A DNA stretch of 64,000 bases from Lepidurus packardi (lineage: Eukaryota; Arthropoda; Branchiopoda; Notostraca; Triopsidae): the NCBI GenBank assembly GCA_023053545.1, contig JAKZAN010000005.1, forward strand, positions 2,852,001 through 2,916,000, read 5' to 3'. This document shows positions 18,082 through 31,300 of this stretch, one piece after another (positions within the stretch are counted from its first letter, which is position 1; each line of letters starts with the position of its first letter). The translations under genes and the position numbers were made by a program. The notes under the pieces were generated by a model that ran no database searches, was not told the DNA's origin, and worked only from the letters and a program-made list of their open reading frames with translations.

Positions 18082-18915
18082 GACTTGGGACACAGTGACC
18101 TTCTCTAGTATTACCTCCGGAACTTGAAATGCAATTAAGCAATAGCAGGCGTCGTATAGTGCATCGAAACAAGGCTGTAAGACAATTTCTCCTTTTTCTT
18201 TGGCGACGTCATCGGAAAAATAAAAATTCCCCCGGTATAGTGCAAGAGTTGCCCGGCGCGTTGCCGGAAATAAAATCTTTATTAGCCATTACCGTTTCAT
18301 GGCATGACGTGCCCCGTCGAGGGGCCATTGTTTCGCTCCTGCCACTTTTTTGTTTTTGACTTTATTTCCTTGGATCCCTTTACGCTTTTTCTCCCCTTCG
18401 TCAGGACCAAAGGGAAGATGGGGCAGAAGAACAGTGAGCAATGAGAAAACTATAGAGTAAAACATGGTTTCAAGTCCTCCCCTGGCTTACAGCTAAATAT
18501 TTTTTTCTTTAAATTGGTGTGATAATTGGGGGGTATTGGACAAATATATAATATCGGACAAAAAAAGCTAAAGTAGACGTCATTCCACGTGTGGAGTTTG
18601 TCTCATGAATGTTGTGGGTCCCCTTTGGATGTATGCACAGCGCTCTCGTGTAAGATACCGTTTAGGGGCGTAGTGTGGAAGCGAAGGGATGATTGGCGCC
18701 ATCGTATCGTTTTATAGGACAACTACAGGTAGCTACTCCGAAGCAGGCGGCAGTAAGCTTGGAAAGGTTCCTGTGTACAAGCCTGGTCGTTTTAACCAGG
18801 CTTATATGTCTGCATGACAGCGTTTAGCCATGTTGGGTTAAGTCATCCAGATTGCATGTTGCATGGAAGGAAAGAGGGGGCTAGGGATGCGACGTCTTGC
18901 TTTTGCAAAAGTCGC

Positions 18916-18980
18916 GCTGCAATAATGAAAACTTGATTCGTTAACGCCATGAAAAGGCTGCAATAATGAAAACTTGATTC
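18916..18980 (+). repeat. Short direct repeat, 24 bp at 41-bp spacing
   Basis: GCTGCAATAATGAAAACTTG followed by ATTC occurs at 18916-18939 and again at 18957-18980, separated by 17 unrelated bases. Probably a local slippage or repair duplication. Confidence 0.85.
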
Positions 18981-21313
18981 CTTCATGCTACGAAACAGCT
19001 GTTCAAGTAAGCACATTCATATCTTGGGTGAGACAACGAAAACATTTGAGAGAAAGAAAAGCTGAGTTTGAGAGTTTGGGAGAAAGTGTCAATGTCGTCG
19101 CCGGTCTAATTAGTCGTCGAAGGTAAAACGACGTTAACCCTGGTCCTGTGTTTTCTTGTATGCAACGTTGACGCATCTGTGCACGGCCAAAGCAGCTTTA
19201 ATGGCATGGGTTAGAATAGCAGCTCATTATCGACATATGCAGACTTACGCAAATGGGCCAGAAAAGAGAGCCACCAGGCCCGCAACATGTTCTATAGATT
19301 CCTTCAGCGCTCAAAAAGTAGCCTAGGGACTTTTTATGAACTTGGTCGATGAAGGGTAATAAAAAACCGATTATGACTTCCTGTCACCTACTCCTCAAAT
19401 TAGCTCCAGAGCCTTTTTGGGGCTTTTCGGTCGTGAGTCTCGTTGGACAGCCATCAGGGACACCTTTAGTTGGTTTCGTTTTGCGTTTCTTCCAAGAGCC
19501 AGCGATACACTCCTCCCCCAACCCCCATCCCGAAAAAAATAATAAAAATAGAAGCAATGGCCATGCATATTAATGGAGAAGTTCCACGTATTAATGGGAC
19601 TTCATTATGTGCGCATCTCGTGGTTTGTTCTATTTTCCAAGACACCTGGACTGGGTACTATACACCGACCTTGTTTTATTGCCCTCTTTCTTTTTTTGCA
19701 CCCCCACCCCTTTTTATTTGAAAAAAAAACAAGCAGTAGGAGCTAAAGTCGTATTCGGCCGTCATAAGCAGAGGGAGGCATTGTTCTCTGGACAAAACGA
19801 AACAAGTGCATAGATCTGGGTTTGCAATGGCAATTCTTCGTGGAGAGGCGTAAGAGGTAAGGAAAAGGTTCTATAAATTTCACCGATCGAGAGTCCTGCG
19901 TGCTATATCATTATGCCGTTACAATGCACGAGAGATTTATACGAGGAGAAGAATAGCCAAGGAGCGTACTACCTACTCGAGCAATAGAAATTTACAGGTT
20001 TCGAGGAGGTCATTGTTGCCAACGATGAGAACAATTATGAGGTGTGAGTGTTGCTCCTAGTTAGTGTCGCTTGGAGTATTCAACTTTGGGACTATGGGCA
20101 GCAATGCTTTTTCTGGGTACTTTGGGGAAGTAAAGTTCGATAGTAACTTTCGATGTCACACGCATACGCGCATACATTCTGGAGAAACTCAGAAGTCCGC
20201 ATTTATAGTTGAAAAGACAAAAGCTTGACAAGATAACCACATCAGTGAAGGGTGGAAGGGGTGGGAGGTTGGTATGTGGAAAGTTGGAAATTTTTAAGCT
20301 GCCTAACGTAGATAGAGTGGGGTAGGGGAGGACTGAAAAACGAACGTTAGTGCTGACCGTGTCTCCTGTTCAATAATCGAAGGCGGTGGATAGGATAGTA
20401 GTTGGAGACAAGGAAAAGAAAAAAAGTTTGGGAGAGATGAGAGGTTTCGTTATTTGCTCGTCGGAAGAATTGCCACGACAACTCTTGTGCTTAACAATTC
20501 GTGGGGACCTGCCATGAAAGAATAACTATGGATTTGATAACTTTGGAGCAGTCGATTGAGAAAAACTTCAGAACTTCACCAAACCTTTCACTTTTCATAT
20601 TGTTACTCTCTTTTTTGGTTTGTTTTCAGAATTCTGTCAAAGATATAGGAAGGTTTGTCTAAGAGGAGTTCTTTTCAAGTCCTAAACCAACTTTTGTTGG
20701 GGAAGAGGTGCAGCACTAGAGTCTGCGACATGCAACCTAGTCAATTGGACATTTCATATTTAGAAGAAATTGAGGAGGAACGGCGCGTACGTTAAAGATG
20801 AGATTTATGACACATGAAGGATTCAAGATATGGTTCTGCCTTCCCCAAATTCCATTAAACAAAGACGAGTTATTTCGGAATTTCCGAAACAATAGAACCA
20901 CACAGTCAGTAAAAAAATAAAATAAAAAACAATACCCAGGATTCTCACATTTGAAATTCATACCTTTTCCGCTGGGAAGAAGGTGTTCATGGGCTGGAAA
21001 GGACATGGAAAAAGTCTTGGCCATCATGGCAAAAGACGGACTGCTCGCTACTGTTTGCTTGCCAGCTGCAGCTAGTTTATGTGTTACTCCTAAAGTATAG
21101 TTGGCGGGCTGTAAATTATGTCCAGTTTTGGAAAACTTCGTTGCCATTACTTTTCGGCCCCTTTCACCTATACACCTGTATAAAAACCTCCTAAAACGTA
21201 GAGAACTTCTCATAACACTTGGCATTGTTCGTCGTGGCTCGTGCCCTTTAGATTTTAATGCTATTGCATGGGACACAAAGCCATCACAAGGTGCAATTAT
21301 ATAGTGAATACAT

Positions 21314-21332
21314 GGGGGGGGGGGGGGGGGGG
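21314..21332. repeat. 19-nt poly(G) tract
   Basis: Uninterrupted run of 19 G between GTGAATACAT and CAATTTTTCC, in intergenic DNA. Confidence 0.95.
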
Positions 21333-24300
21333 CAATTTTTCCTAGGGTTGGACATGCGTCAGGTTCGGGAGAGTATACATGTTTGAATCGCGGAGGTTCG
21401 ATCTCTCCTAACTCAAGTTTTCCTATTCATTTTCTAAACTCTTTGTGAGCCCTTTATGTCGCCTTTTTTTAGCCCTGTGCTATGCAAGTCCGCTTGTAGA
21501 ATTGCTCCCAAAACTCCAAAAAGCTTATATAGCCGTTCGCCTTAGCCTTATGACGTCGAAGCTTCCATATCAGGGGGTTTTTATGTCAATTGCCTTTACG
21601 ATTTATAGCGTATTTGCCATAAAGAGTCCAAGTGAAGCCATTTACCCGTAATGCTTGTTTGCAACCCCCGAACTCCACCAACTAGAGCCCATGCCGATTC
21701 CGTCCAGTGAGTCAAATGCCAGGTTTTCTCTGGTTCCGTGATATTAGGGCACGGCAAGCGGTCGCAAAGGAATTGGGAGTGACCTATGGTCCGAACCAGT
21801 GGAAAGGATTTCGAAAAAATATTGATTTATGGGTTCGCTCGGGACTTTTTGGGTGGACAAGGGAGATTTCAGAGTGCTATGTGCGGGAGGCTCGACTGGG
21901 TTGCCTCGTGCCTGCTTCCACAAACACGACTATACCACCACCTCAGCACCCAAGTGAACGGAAAAGTCCATGGGCTAGCAATAGCTCTCGCCATGAATCA
22001 ATAGAGATGAAGAAGACTTGGGGAGGAAAGTATATTTATATAGATATAGATATATAAAAAAAATAAAAAAAAATGGTTGAACTCGGCACCGCAGCATCAG
22101 ATGCCCCAATTCCAGCTAATGGGAAACTCTTTGGTTTGGAAGGTGATAGGGAGATTTTGTTTCATGTTCAGGAAAAAGGTCTCCAATAAAACAAAAAAGA
22201 AAGGAAGGAAGACAAATAGAATAATGGGAAAATAAATTAAAGGCGAGGAAGGCGATGGTAAAATGATGGTGGAGGCGGTTAAGTGGTATGGAAGGGGTTA
22301 TGTGTATAAAAAGGGGGAAAAGGGGGTTTTTACGAGGCCGTCTTCTCGCTCGGTTCTTCTAAATGCGAAAGTTTTCATGGGGGAAAAATAAGGTTAGGCT
22401 ATGTGTTCTATATGTGATGAATAGGCCTATACACGTCGTTGATAACGAGTAAACGCTAAGACAAGAGAAAATAAATTTGTAGGGGAAAAATATGTTTGGG
22501 TGCGTGGTGTTCCTGCTCGTAAATTCAAGGCTGTGTTACATTTCACGTTATATTAAGGGGAAAAGACAAGAAGAGGCTATAGGTATCTCTCTCCACCTCT
22601 CACTTGGGAGGAAAACGGGGCAGAGAAGCTCGGGAAAGAAAGAAGCTTATCCAAAGAGTTGATAAGCGAGGCGTGTAGACGTTGTTCTGGAATCAAAGGT
22701 TAATCAAGGTGGTTCTGTCAGCGCATTTATTGATTGACCGTGGACCACTGGCGACGTCAGAAAATAAAAGAATGGGCCAAAGCACAGCTATCTTTTAGGG
22801 AGAAGATTTTTCCCAGAAGGAAGTTGGAAGCAGCAGCAGCCTTTTCCCATTGTCATTTTCCTTCTTTCTCTTCTGTTCTTTTTTTTCTGGGGGGGGAGGG
22901 GGGCTCCGCATCGTCCTGTCTGACAAGTATAGAAGATAGAAATGGCCATGTTGAGCGTCGCTCTATCGGTTGAAGTTGCACTGTTTAGCTGCGATGCTGT
23001 CGGGCCAACTGATTTTTTATTTGTTTTACGCTGTCTTACCTTTGAAGTTTTGCAGATTTCTAATGTTTGACTGTCTCGTGATTCAGAACTATTTTTCGAA
23101 AAATACTAGTGGAGAAAATCGAGCAATTTTGAAAGATTGTTCGGGTAAATTGAAGCATTTTTCGGGCATAGAACACGGTTTCGCATGGTATCTGTAATCA
23201 TAGCGACTGCATTAGAGCAAGGTTGCTGTCTAATGTCAATTCGCCAGAAAGACCGGAAACGAGATTTCGCCCTCCCCGCTTGCCCTGTCTGCTCTAACGA
23301 GGGAGCTATAAAGGGATCACGAAGTTAACGTGACAGGTGAGCGGGAGAGCACCATAACAGGGGAGGTAGCCAAGATGCCGCTTTTTGGTGACACCTTTTT
23401 TTTTCTTTCTGCTTCGGTTTAGGGCGTTTGGGGTGCTGGCGTCGGCCAATCTGCCCCTTTCTGATAGACGGACGGTCACGGACTCCAATATAAATCGAGC
23501 CTGAACCGTTTCTCATTCTCTGGGGGGTAAGGAGGTTGGCTTGGGTGTCAAAAACTTGTATTTCATGCGAGTAACTATCTCCAGTACTTTTTATAATAGC
23601 ATCGTTCCATTCGCACCAAAGCATAGTGTTTCACCAAGTACTACCCACCCACCCAAGCTCATAGTGCCAAGTGACTTTTCTTTTTTATTTTAGCTGAAAT
23701 ATATAGTTCCAGTCATTTTGCACACTCTTAAGTGTAAGTGGTATTAGGACTTTTTAATGTGTTGCGTTTCAGACGTAGACGTGTATGTTTGAGTTACTTT
23801 TGCTCTCCCTTTTCTCGTTGGCAATGGGAATTACATGGTAATGCGTTATCTGTACTGAGGGGCCGACCCGACCAACGTAAGTACAGTACACTACTACAGT
23901 ACCATCTGCGCCCCCGCACTCAAGTCACATCCGTGGGTGACATCTGTCAATGGATAGAAAGGTCGGACGGACAGCAGCCAAAAGCTCCCCAGCCTACACT
24001 TTCTTGGTTTTCAGATGGTCCAGCTCCTTGTTAATTGATCCCTTTTCATCGGCAGGGCCATTATAGACGTCCTTTTATTTTCATCAGAGAAAGATGTCAA
24101 ACTCTCCTGTTTTTTGTATGTTTTTCGACGTGGAAGAAAGGGACGGAGCTTTAGATCTGTCTTAATGAAGTAAAAATGGCGTTCCATTTTTTGTGCCTCT
24201 TTTCAGCCCATGACAGGAAAAAAAAACTAATAGGATTCACCTTGGCCTTCAGCCCGCACTTGGCCAGCATTACTGCGTGTTTGGGTGCGTTTTTCTGTGT

Positions 24301-27300
24301 GATCTCTAAGTCCAGGAAAAAAACATCAGCTTTTTTTTTATTCTCGCGCTGGGCAACTACTGGTCGAGTATGGCCTCTATCCAAACCGCAAAACCGAGAT
24401 AAATCTGAAGAGATGCACACTTTGACTACATTGTGCATCTGTGTGGGGTTAAAGATCAATTTCTAATGTGCGAACTGGGTTTTGTCGTTGACTCTCTAGT
24501 TGCGTGGTGTTGGCAGCGAAGCACAGTGATCCTTTCACACTCACGGAGACGTGAACAGGTTCTGCAGCTTTCGGTTACCTGTCAGCGATTACTGCAAGTT
24601 CTGTTGCTGCAGTCAACAGAACTTCCTGGAAACAGATGCTGGCATTCACACCGAAAGGTAAGTTACTCCTCGTTTGCCTTGTTTCTCTGGTCCATGCTCT
24701 TTCGCTAAGCCACACCAATCGAAGCGTATATAGGTTATAAGTGGACGACACTGTCTAGTAAGCCCTTTTCGACCCCCTCGTGGGCTAGTCCTGGTATCCA
24801 ACATGAAACTGTATTAAGCGTATTAAAATGATATTAAAATGGAAAGGTACTGTATGGGAGTCTAATTTTAAGGTTCGTTTTTCCCTTAAGGTATTGATTA
24901 TAGGTCTTTTTTTCTGTCAGTTGCCCGTTGTACAAGTTAGTCGTAATGTTAAGTCGATCACGAACACGAGAGCTTGCCTGTCTGAAGCCAAATGTTATTA
25001 GTTCCAGTCCCAATTCCGAAAATTATTTCGTAGCTCTAATGAAATCCCATCTTGGAAGGCCGCGCTGCCTGCATGCCATATGTATATATATATAGACATA
25101 CTCTATGGATGTCTGAACCATCTAAATTTTTAGGGAAAGCGGCTGTGTACCTATTGTACTCTTCGGGGGTATGATTTCGTCATGAAAGCTTAATTCCCAT
25201 ACATGCTTGACAATGGCTTAGGCTGAGTCGGAAAGTAAGGGTTAGGAAAGTTTTCTTCCATAATGTTAGTCACGAATATCGCCCGGGATTCATTTTGCCT
25301 CTTAGGGGTAAAGAGTGGCATTTGGTGGGCATCAATGCTGCAGTCCGCTGACAGCCGTCGTTAGAAAGGGTACGAATTCATTGTTGACGTTGCAACGTTG
25401 GAACCTAGATTTGTTCGCTCTAATCTTGATATTTCCCCGATCTAAGCTTAAGGAGACACAGAGAGTAGAGATCAAATGGAAAGAGTGAAAAGGGGTCTTT
25501 CGTGTGGTGACGGGGAAAGAAGGCTAATATCCTCTTCGTGTCGCATGTGCTTCATCCATGTTAAGTAAGGTGTCATGTAGTTTGCCAGTTAGTTGTCGGC
25601 GACTAAACGCACATTGTCGGCAACTCAATTCCTTCGCCCGTTCTGGTTCTATACTCCAACGCCGTACGTTTTACTAAACAGAGAGAGGGGGAGGAGAAAG
25701 AGAGACGAGCACAAGTACCGTATTCAGTCAGAATAGAGCCAGCGTGAGGCTGTCATCGGCTGGTTCCTGAAACGTTTATTACTTAATCATGGGAGACTGA
25801 GCTAACTTGACTTTGCGCTTCTTTCCGAACATATCCGAGTGCCGTAGTTACTGAAGAATTGCCCAGAGGCTGGGCTGCTGACTGCAACCTGTCTGTAGGT
25901 AAAAAAAAGTCAATCTATCCCTTTGCGGCCGCAACCATGAAATGTTTACCAGGCTGTCTCTTTCGTCAACCCTCACTCAATTCTGGGAGTGAAAGCCCTT
26001 TTTCTTTCAATCCCTCGCACGTAAGCGCCGTCCACAGGGTGTGTCGAAAAGCTTCCGACCCTGAATCAATGCGGATGACCAAAAAAGTAGTGACATTTTT
26101 TGGATGTGGGGGGTGGGGGTTGAGCTGAGAGGCTGGCTAATCGCATTGGCGAAGAGTGCTGAATGCTGATGCGCTTATACCCGAATGTCAGCAAATAAAA
26201 TAAAAATGAACTAAAAAAGCGTTGTCGAATTTCATGAAGGCGACTGTTTCCCCTCTGTAGAAAAAATAAATAAAAAAAGGTCTATAAAAGGTAGATTTGA
26301 TGAAGGAATAAAGCTGGTAGGTCAGGGTTCAAATAGATATATTTGCATAATAACGTAGTTCCATTTTTTCATTCAATGAGGAGGGTTTTTAAATAAATTT
26401 AAAAAATTCAATTCAATCTTCTGCTTTAGCCCTTGACTAAGACAAATGCTCAATCAAGGACTGTAATGAGAGTGGCCAAACTGGAATGGTGCATATGGCA
26501 AGCACAGTTTATGTATAAACATGTAGAAAAAATCGGTCCTAACAAATATCTCGCGTGTGGGATTGGGAAAACTTGATCTTTTCTTTTCGGTATACACAAT
26601 AAGGACACAGTTTCACACCTAATTTAAGGGAACTCAAGTCTGAATGGCTGTGCTAAGTTCCGGGTTTTGTTCTTCTTAAAAGTCGTTTTTTGAGTTTTCT
26701 TGCTCACATAAAATGTTAAATGGAGAGCGTAGGATCCTTCCAAGGACTTTTATGGTCGTGGGTGCCACAAAACATGTCTTTTTGTATTATTGTTTTCTTT
26801 TTTTCTTTACAAAGATAATACGGAATCCCTGAATATGTCAGCCAAGGGGTAAAAGGCGTTCGTGTAGCGAGCTGCTTCTGTTTTTAGCTCTCAACTGATA
26901 GCTAACAAGGAGTAGTGTCGTCCTAAGGAGTTATAGTATACTATGAGTAACAAAGAAAAGATCCAGGATTAAGACTGCTCGATATTGGAAAGGTATTATT
27001 AAAGCAGTGTCTCTCACCTATGTCCAAATGTCTTGTGCCTCTTGTGCTCCGCAAAAAGAAAGATGGTGATAGGCACCCTAAAAATGGCTTATTGGTGGTA
27101 ATATTCTTTTGTAAGCTTGAATTCTTTGGGGGGAGAGGGGTTCTGGGACAAAAAGAGAAAAAACAAGAAAACCACAATAAAGGTAGAGCACGTGGCGCTG
27201 TGAGGAAAACTAATCCTGAACCTTTTCAGCTCCGTCTTTCTTGAGATGTATTTTGCGAGTTCTATATAGCCGGAGGACCCCTTGGCTTAAGCTTTTGGTG

Positions 27301-28345
27301 TGTGACAACACCTTTTGTCACCTTTTGATTGAGGTATGATCCGCTTTCACACGGGAGCTGTCAGCTGAGACCGCCCTCCTTTGCACGCACGCTTCTATCC
27401 CTTACTAACCATTCTGTTCCAACCAAGTTTCGCGCTCACGCAACATAGAAAATGTCCATGCAGCCCATGCATCCGTTATAGAATGAATCTTATCAGCTCC
27501 ATCAGGCAATATGGACAGCAAAAGAGCGCTACAACTAGCACAGTTACCCAAATAAACAGCGTGAAGATTGAAAATCCTGGGGGGTCACCGCACGAAGTTC
27601 GTAACATGCGCGCAACTAGCAATACAACATTCGTTTCTCCCCAAAGCTTGTGCTGGGGAAGGAGGGACACACCATTTTGGAAACAAAAATTACATGGCAA
27701 AATCTATAGGGGTTTTAGATAACAGTCCATCTTTCTCTTTTGTCCTGATGCAAAAATGTCACTTGTGAAAAAACACATGCCATAATTTTTCACAATTATA
27801 TATATATGTATATGTATATAAGACGAACAATAATAAGTTATGTGAGGCCATAGATAGTTTTGATTTTCAGTTGAATTGAACGAACAAGAAATGTAAGGGA
27901 GTTTTGAGCGATACTTGAAATCGTTTCTGAACCCGTTTCTCATCCATCTTTAAGTGCAAAATCATTTACATGAGGGGTGGGGTGCTTTTTATCGGGTGAC
28001 AAGACAAATCCGTTATAGGAATTCAAGTCGATGCATAAATCGCCACTTAACACTTTGCGCAATTAGGCTTGGTTGAACTCGTGCGAGACGGTCTAATCTT
28101 TTTTTTTAAAAACTTCCAATTCGCTGTCATTGTCTTGTATAGCCTCTTTTTTCTTGAAAAAATTGGATAAACCCTGAGATGCAACAATTCCTTCGCTGAC
28201 TAGACGCGTACATCACAAAAATAATTCCGGCCGTGTGATCCCTCCAGTAATGCTTCTATAATTGATCAGCCATGAGACTAGCAGTCTAATGGAGTGTGTC
28301 CCCATTATGTAATTAGCAATCCACTGCCTTTTACTCTTTTTTTTT

Positions 28346-31300
28346 TTAAGCTGGCGTCAGATTGAAAGTCACAGACATGGGGGTCGAGATCTTACGGCTT
28401 ACGGGAAGGTACACCAAGGAAGGAACAAAGTTTTGTTCTCGGCTTGCAGTGGCATTGTTTTCGGCAGTTGCGGGAGCTCCTCCGCTCGTATTGTGGCTTT
28501 GAGTCTCCGATAAGGATGACGGAGAGGCGGAAAGTTCGGCGAGGGGCACGTTGACCGAGATTTCTTGCTGCTCTGCTCCGGGCGTCGTCGGACTCTTGGG
28601 CTGGGCTAGGAGGAACGCTTGCATGATAAAGTGGTTGGACGACTGCGGCACGGCATAACTGGTAGGCATCAAGGGAGGCGACGAAGACGGAGATGTTTTG
28701 GACCGCGTTTGTTTGTTGTAGTGTTGACGTCGAATGTGGGACCGGAGGATGGACCAATACCGGGAGGTGAACCCGCATTGTTTGCATTGGAGGGGCGCTG
28801 ATCTGTTTGGATTGGACGGGGTCACGTGGATCGTCACTCCCGGTTTGCGAATGCGGGGACGATGTTGCGTGAGAATGTGTTGCAAGCAATTCTGTCGAAG
28901 TTTAAACTTCTTGGGGCACTTGGTGCAGCAAAAAGTCTTGCCCGCTCTCTTTTGAGTCACGATCGGAGCGACTGCCTCGTCGCTCCCCACGCCGGACAGC
29001 AAGACTGCAGCAGCAGCACCAGGTATTTGGGAATGGGTCAGGTATTTGCTCGGGTCCCCGCCTGCCATGATTGCTTGGAAGGGGAGCAAGTTCTGCAGCA
29101 ATTGAGGGAATTGGTGGGTCAGCACGTGTTGCTGGAAAATGTCCACAGGTATTTGTTGCAGGCAAATGGGACACTGAAGGGCAGTGGTGTTGTTATCCCT
29201 GAACGCGGACCAATTCTCGGCGTGGTTCTCATCCCGCGATTGGGACTGAGATTGCGATGGAAAGCTTTCCGAGACATTGCCCTTGTTCTGGTGGGTTCGT
29301 TCGTGGGCGAAGAGGTACGGCAAAGAAGGGGTATTGAAGGGGCAGAACGAGCAGTAATACGTCTTACTGGCGTTTTCGAGAGGGTTTTGGTGAGAAACGT
29401 TGTTGAACTCTTCCTTGACGCCGCCGCTGTCGTGGGAGGATTGAGGCAGAGCACCCGGACTGGCCGGCACGGAACGCATCGGACTATTGGCGTCGCATTC
29501 CGGGTGGTTCTTGATGTTGTGGACCTGGAGCGACACCATTTCCGGGAAGGTTTGCCCACAGGTGCGACACACTTGGGGGCCATTTAAGTGGGCATTGGCG
29601 TTGGGAAGCATGGAGGCAGGCTGCTGAGAGGGCGCTTGTGAGGCTTGTTGTTGACGCTTGTTACGATTGTGTTCCGACATGATTCTCCGCCATTCCTCTT
29701 TGCCGCGCTCGCCGTGTTCCGTGGTTAAGTGGCCTTTGAGCCATTTGCCGCTCTTAAAGCGGCGCTGACACAAGTGACAATAGTCGTTCTTGGTCTCGCT
29801 TTTGCGGTCGTCGTGGCCAAAAAAGGGATTCAGTCCCTCGCTCGTGGTTAGGTCTATGGCGTTGGTTTGGTCTTCCCAGATCCCGTGCGTGTTTTGCTTG
29901 TGGACTTTGAGAAAGTACTTGGAGCAGAGCTCCTTGTGGCAAATGTCGCAAGTCACACCCCCCAATTGCGCCCCACTTTCCAGGTTAATCCCGTGCATCT
30001 TGAGCATATGCGTTTTCATAAAGTACTTGTTGCATAGCTCCTTGTTGCAAATTTCACAGTAGCTGCGGGTGGGCGTAGCCGAGGGTCGGCGCTGCAACAA
30101 ATCGACTCCACCAGCAGCACTACCGGACATTTTCTTGCCATCAATTTCCGCTTTGACGCGATCCAAGAAGCTCTTGGGGGATTCCAATCCCGCTGGAGCT
30201 GTAGCGCTCGAATTGGCGGCCGGCAAGCCGTGATAATTTTGCAAATGCAACTGGAGGAAATAGAACGCGAAAAAGTCTTTCTTGCATAATTGACAGTAAG
30301 TTGGCTGGGAGCTGGAGGGTTGAAGGCCCCCGTAATGATTCTCGCCAAGGAGAGCTAGCTCTTTGCCCATCGCCGCGTCTTTCTTGGCATCGACATTAGC
30401 GGCAGAGGCCATAGTTGCGTCAAAGGATTCGTCCATGAGAAAAACGCCGTGATCGGTTAGCATATGGGTAGTGAGGTACATTTTGTCAATGGTGCGACGA
30501 CAGACTTTGCATTGGACTTTATTGATATCGTCATTGGTTGCATTATTGAGTTCCATGATCATCGACTGCAGCTTTTGTAAATCTTCGCTAATTTCCGTAT
30601 TAGGGAGCTCCTTGTCCACGGTATTATTGTCTGCGTCCGAGAGTTGCTTGTCGTTTTCCTCGGAGGTCGTGGACTTTGCTTGATGTAAGGGCGCCGCGGT
30701 GGAAGGAGGAGGGTAGTTGGCTAAACCGTCTTGGTTGGGCTCCGGGGTGACGGAATTATGAAAGTAAGTGCGGTGCATTTTTAAGAGATAGGGGCTTTGA
30801 AAAGGACGCTGACACATGTCGCATTCCAGCAGGAGAGCATGGGTGGGGGTGGATTTGGTGTCGTTATCAGTCGATGGATCAGTGAGCTGATGGACTTTTG
30901 TGTGGATGTCTGCTTCCGTCTTCATCGTTGTGTTGCTGGAGTGCGGCTGCTGATCCTCGAGGCGCGTTAAATTTAAGGGCGACGATTGAATTATCTCGCC
31001 GGTCGAGGCGTTGAAGCCACTCCCACTGCCACTTCCGTGCCCGTGCCCGTTTTTAGAGGGACTGCGATCCAAGCCGGCACTCTCGGGAGTTCCGATGCCG
31101 TGTTTTTTGTACTTGTGGGTGCGTAAGAAGTACTTGTTGCAGAACTCTTTGCAGCAGATTTCGCAAAAGGCTTCCGCATTGATGACCCCCATCTGTCGAA
31201 GCTTCTCGGGTGAGAAGGGGGTTCTCTTGACATCATCTCCGGGTTGGTGAAAAGGAAAAGCAGCGGCGTTGGGGGAGGTGGAATGGGTTGGGACGACACT

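Larger units (their letters stand above)
18082..28345. other. Gene-poor intergenic stretch 3' of the zinc-finger gene (about 10.3 kb)
   Basis: No acceptable coding sequence. The longest frame (20737-21276 minus, 179 codons) has no recognisable domain or coding-like composition. The stretch holds the short direct repeat at 18916 and a poly(G) run at 21314-21332. The 3' UTR of the minus-strand zinc-finger gene must start at its right end; I could not place a convincing AATAAA for it. Confidence 0.6.

Noticed and set aside
20737-21276. 179-codon minus-strand frame in the gene-poor region
   Set aside because: No recognisable domain, irregular composition, and no neighbouring exons with matching splice signals. 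Frames of this length are expected by chance in 25 kb.
21361-21420. tRNA-like T arm (GGAGG-TTCGATC-TCTCC)
   Set aside because: The stem and loop resemble a T arm, but no proper A box, anticodon arm or matching acceptor stem could be built upstream. Treated as chance or a very decayed fragment.
28826-29587. 253-codon open frame on the plus strand inside the zinc-finger gene
   Set aside because: It is antisense to the GC-richer coding sequence of the zinc-finger gene, and its composition is what the complementary codons would give. No domain, and no independent start context.
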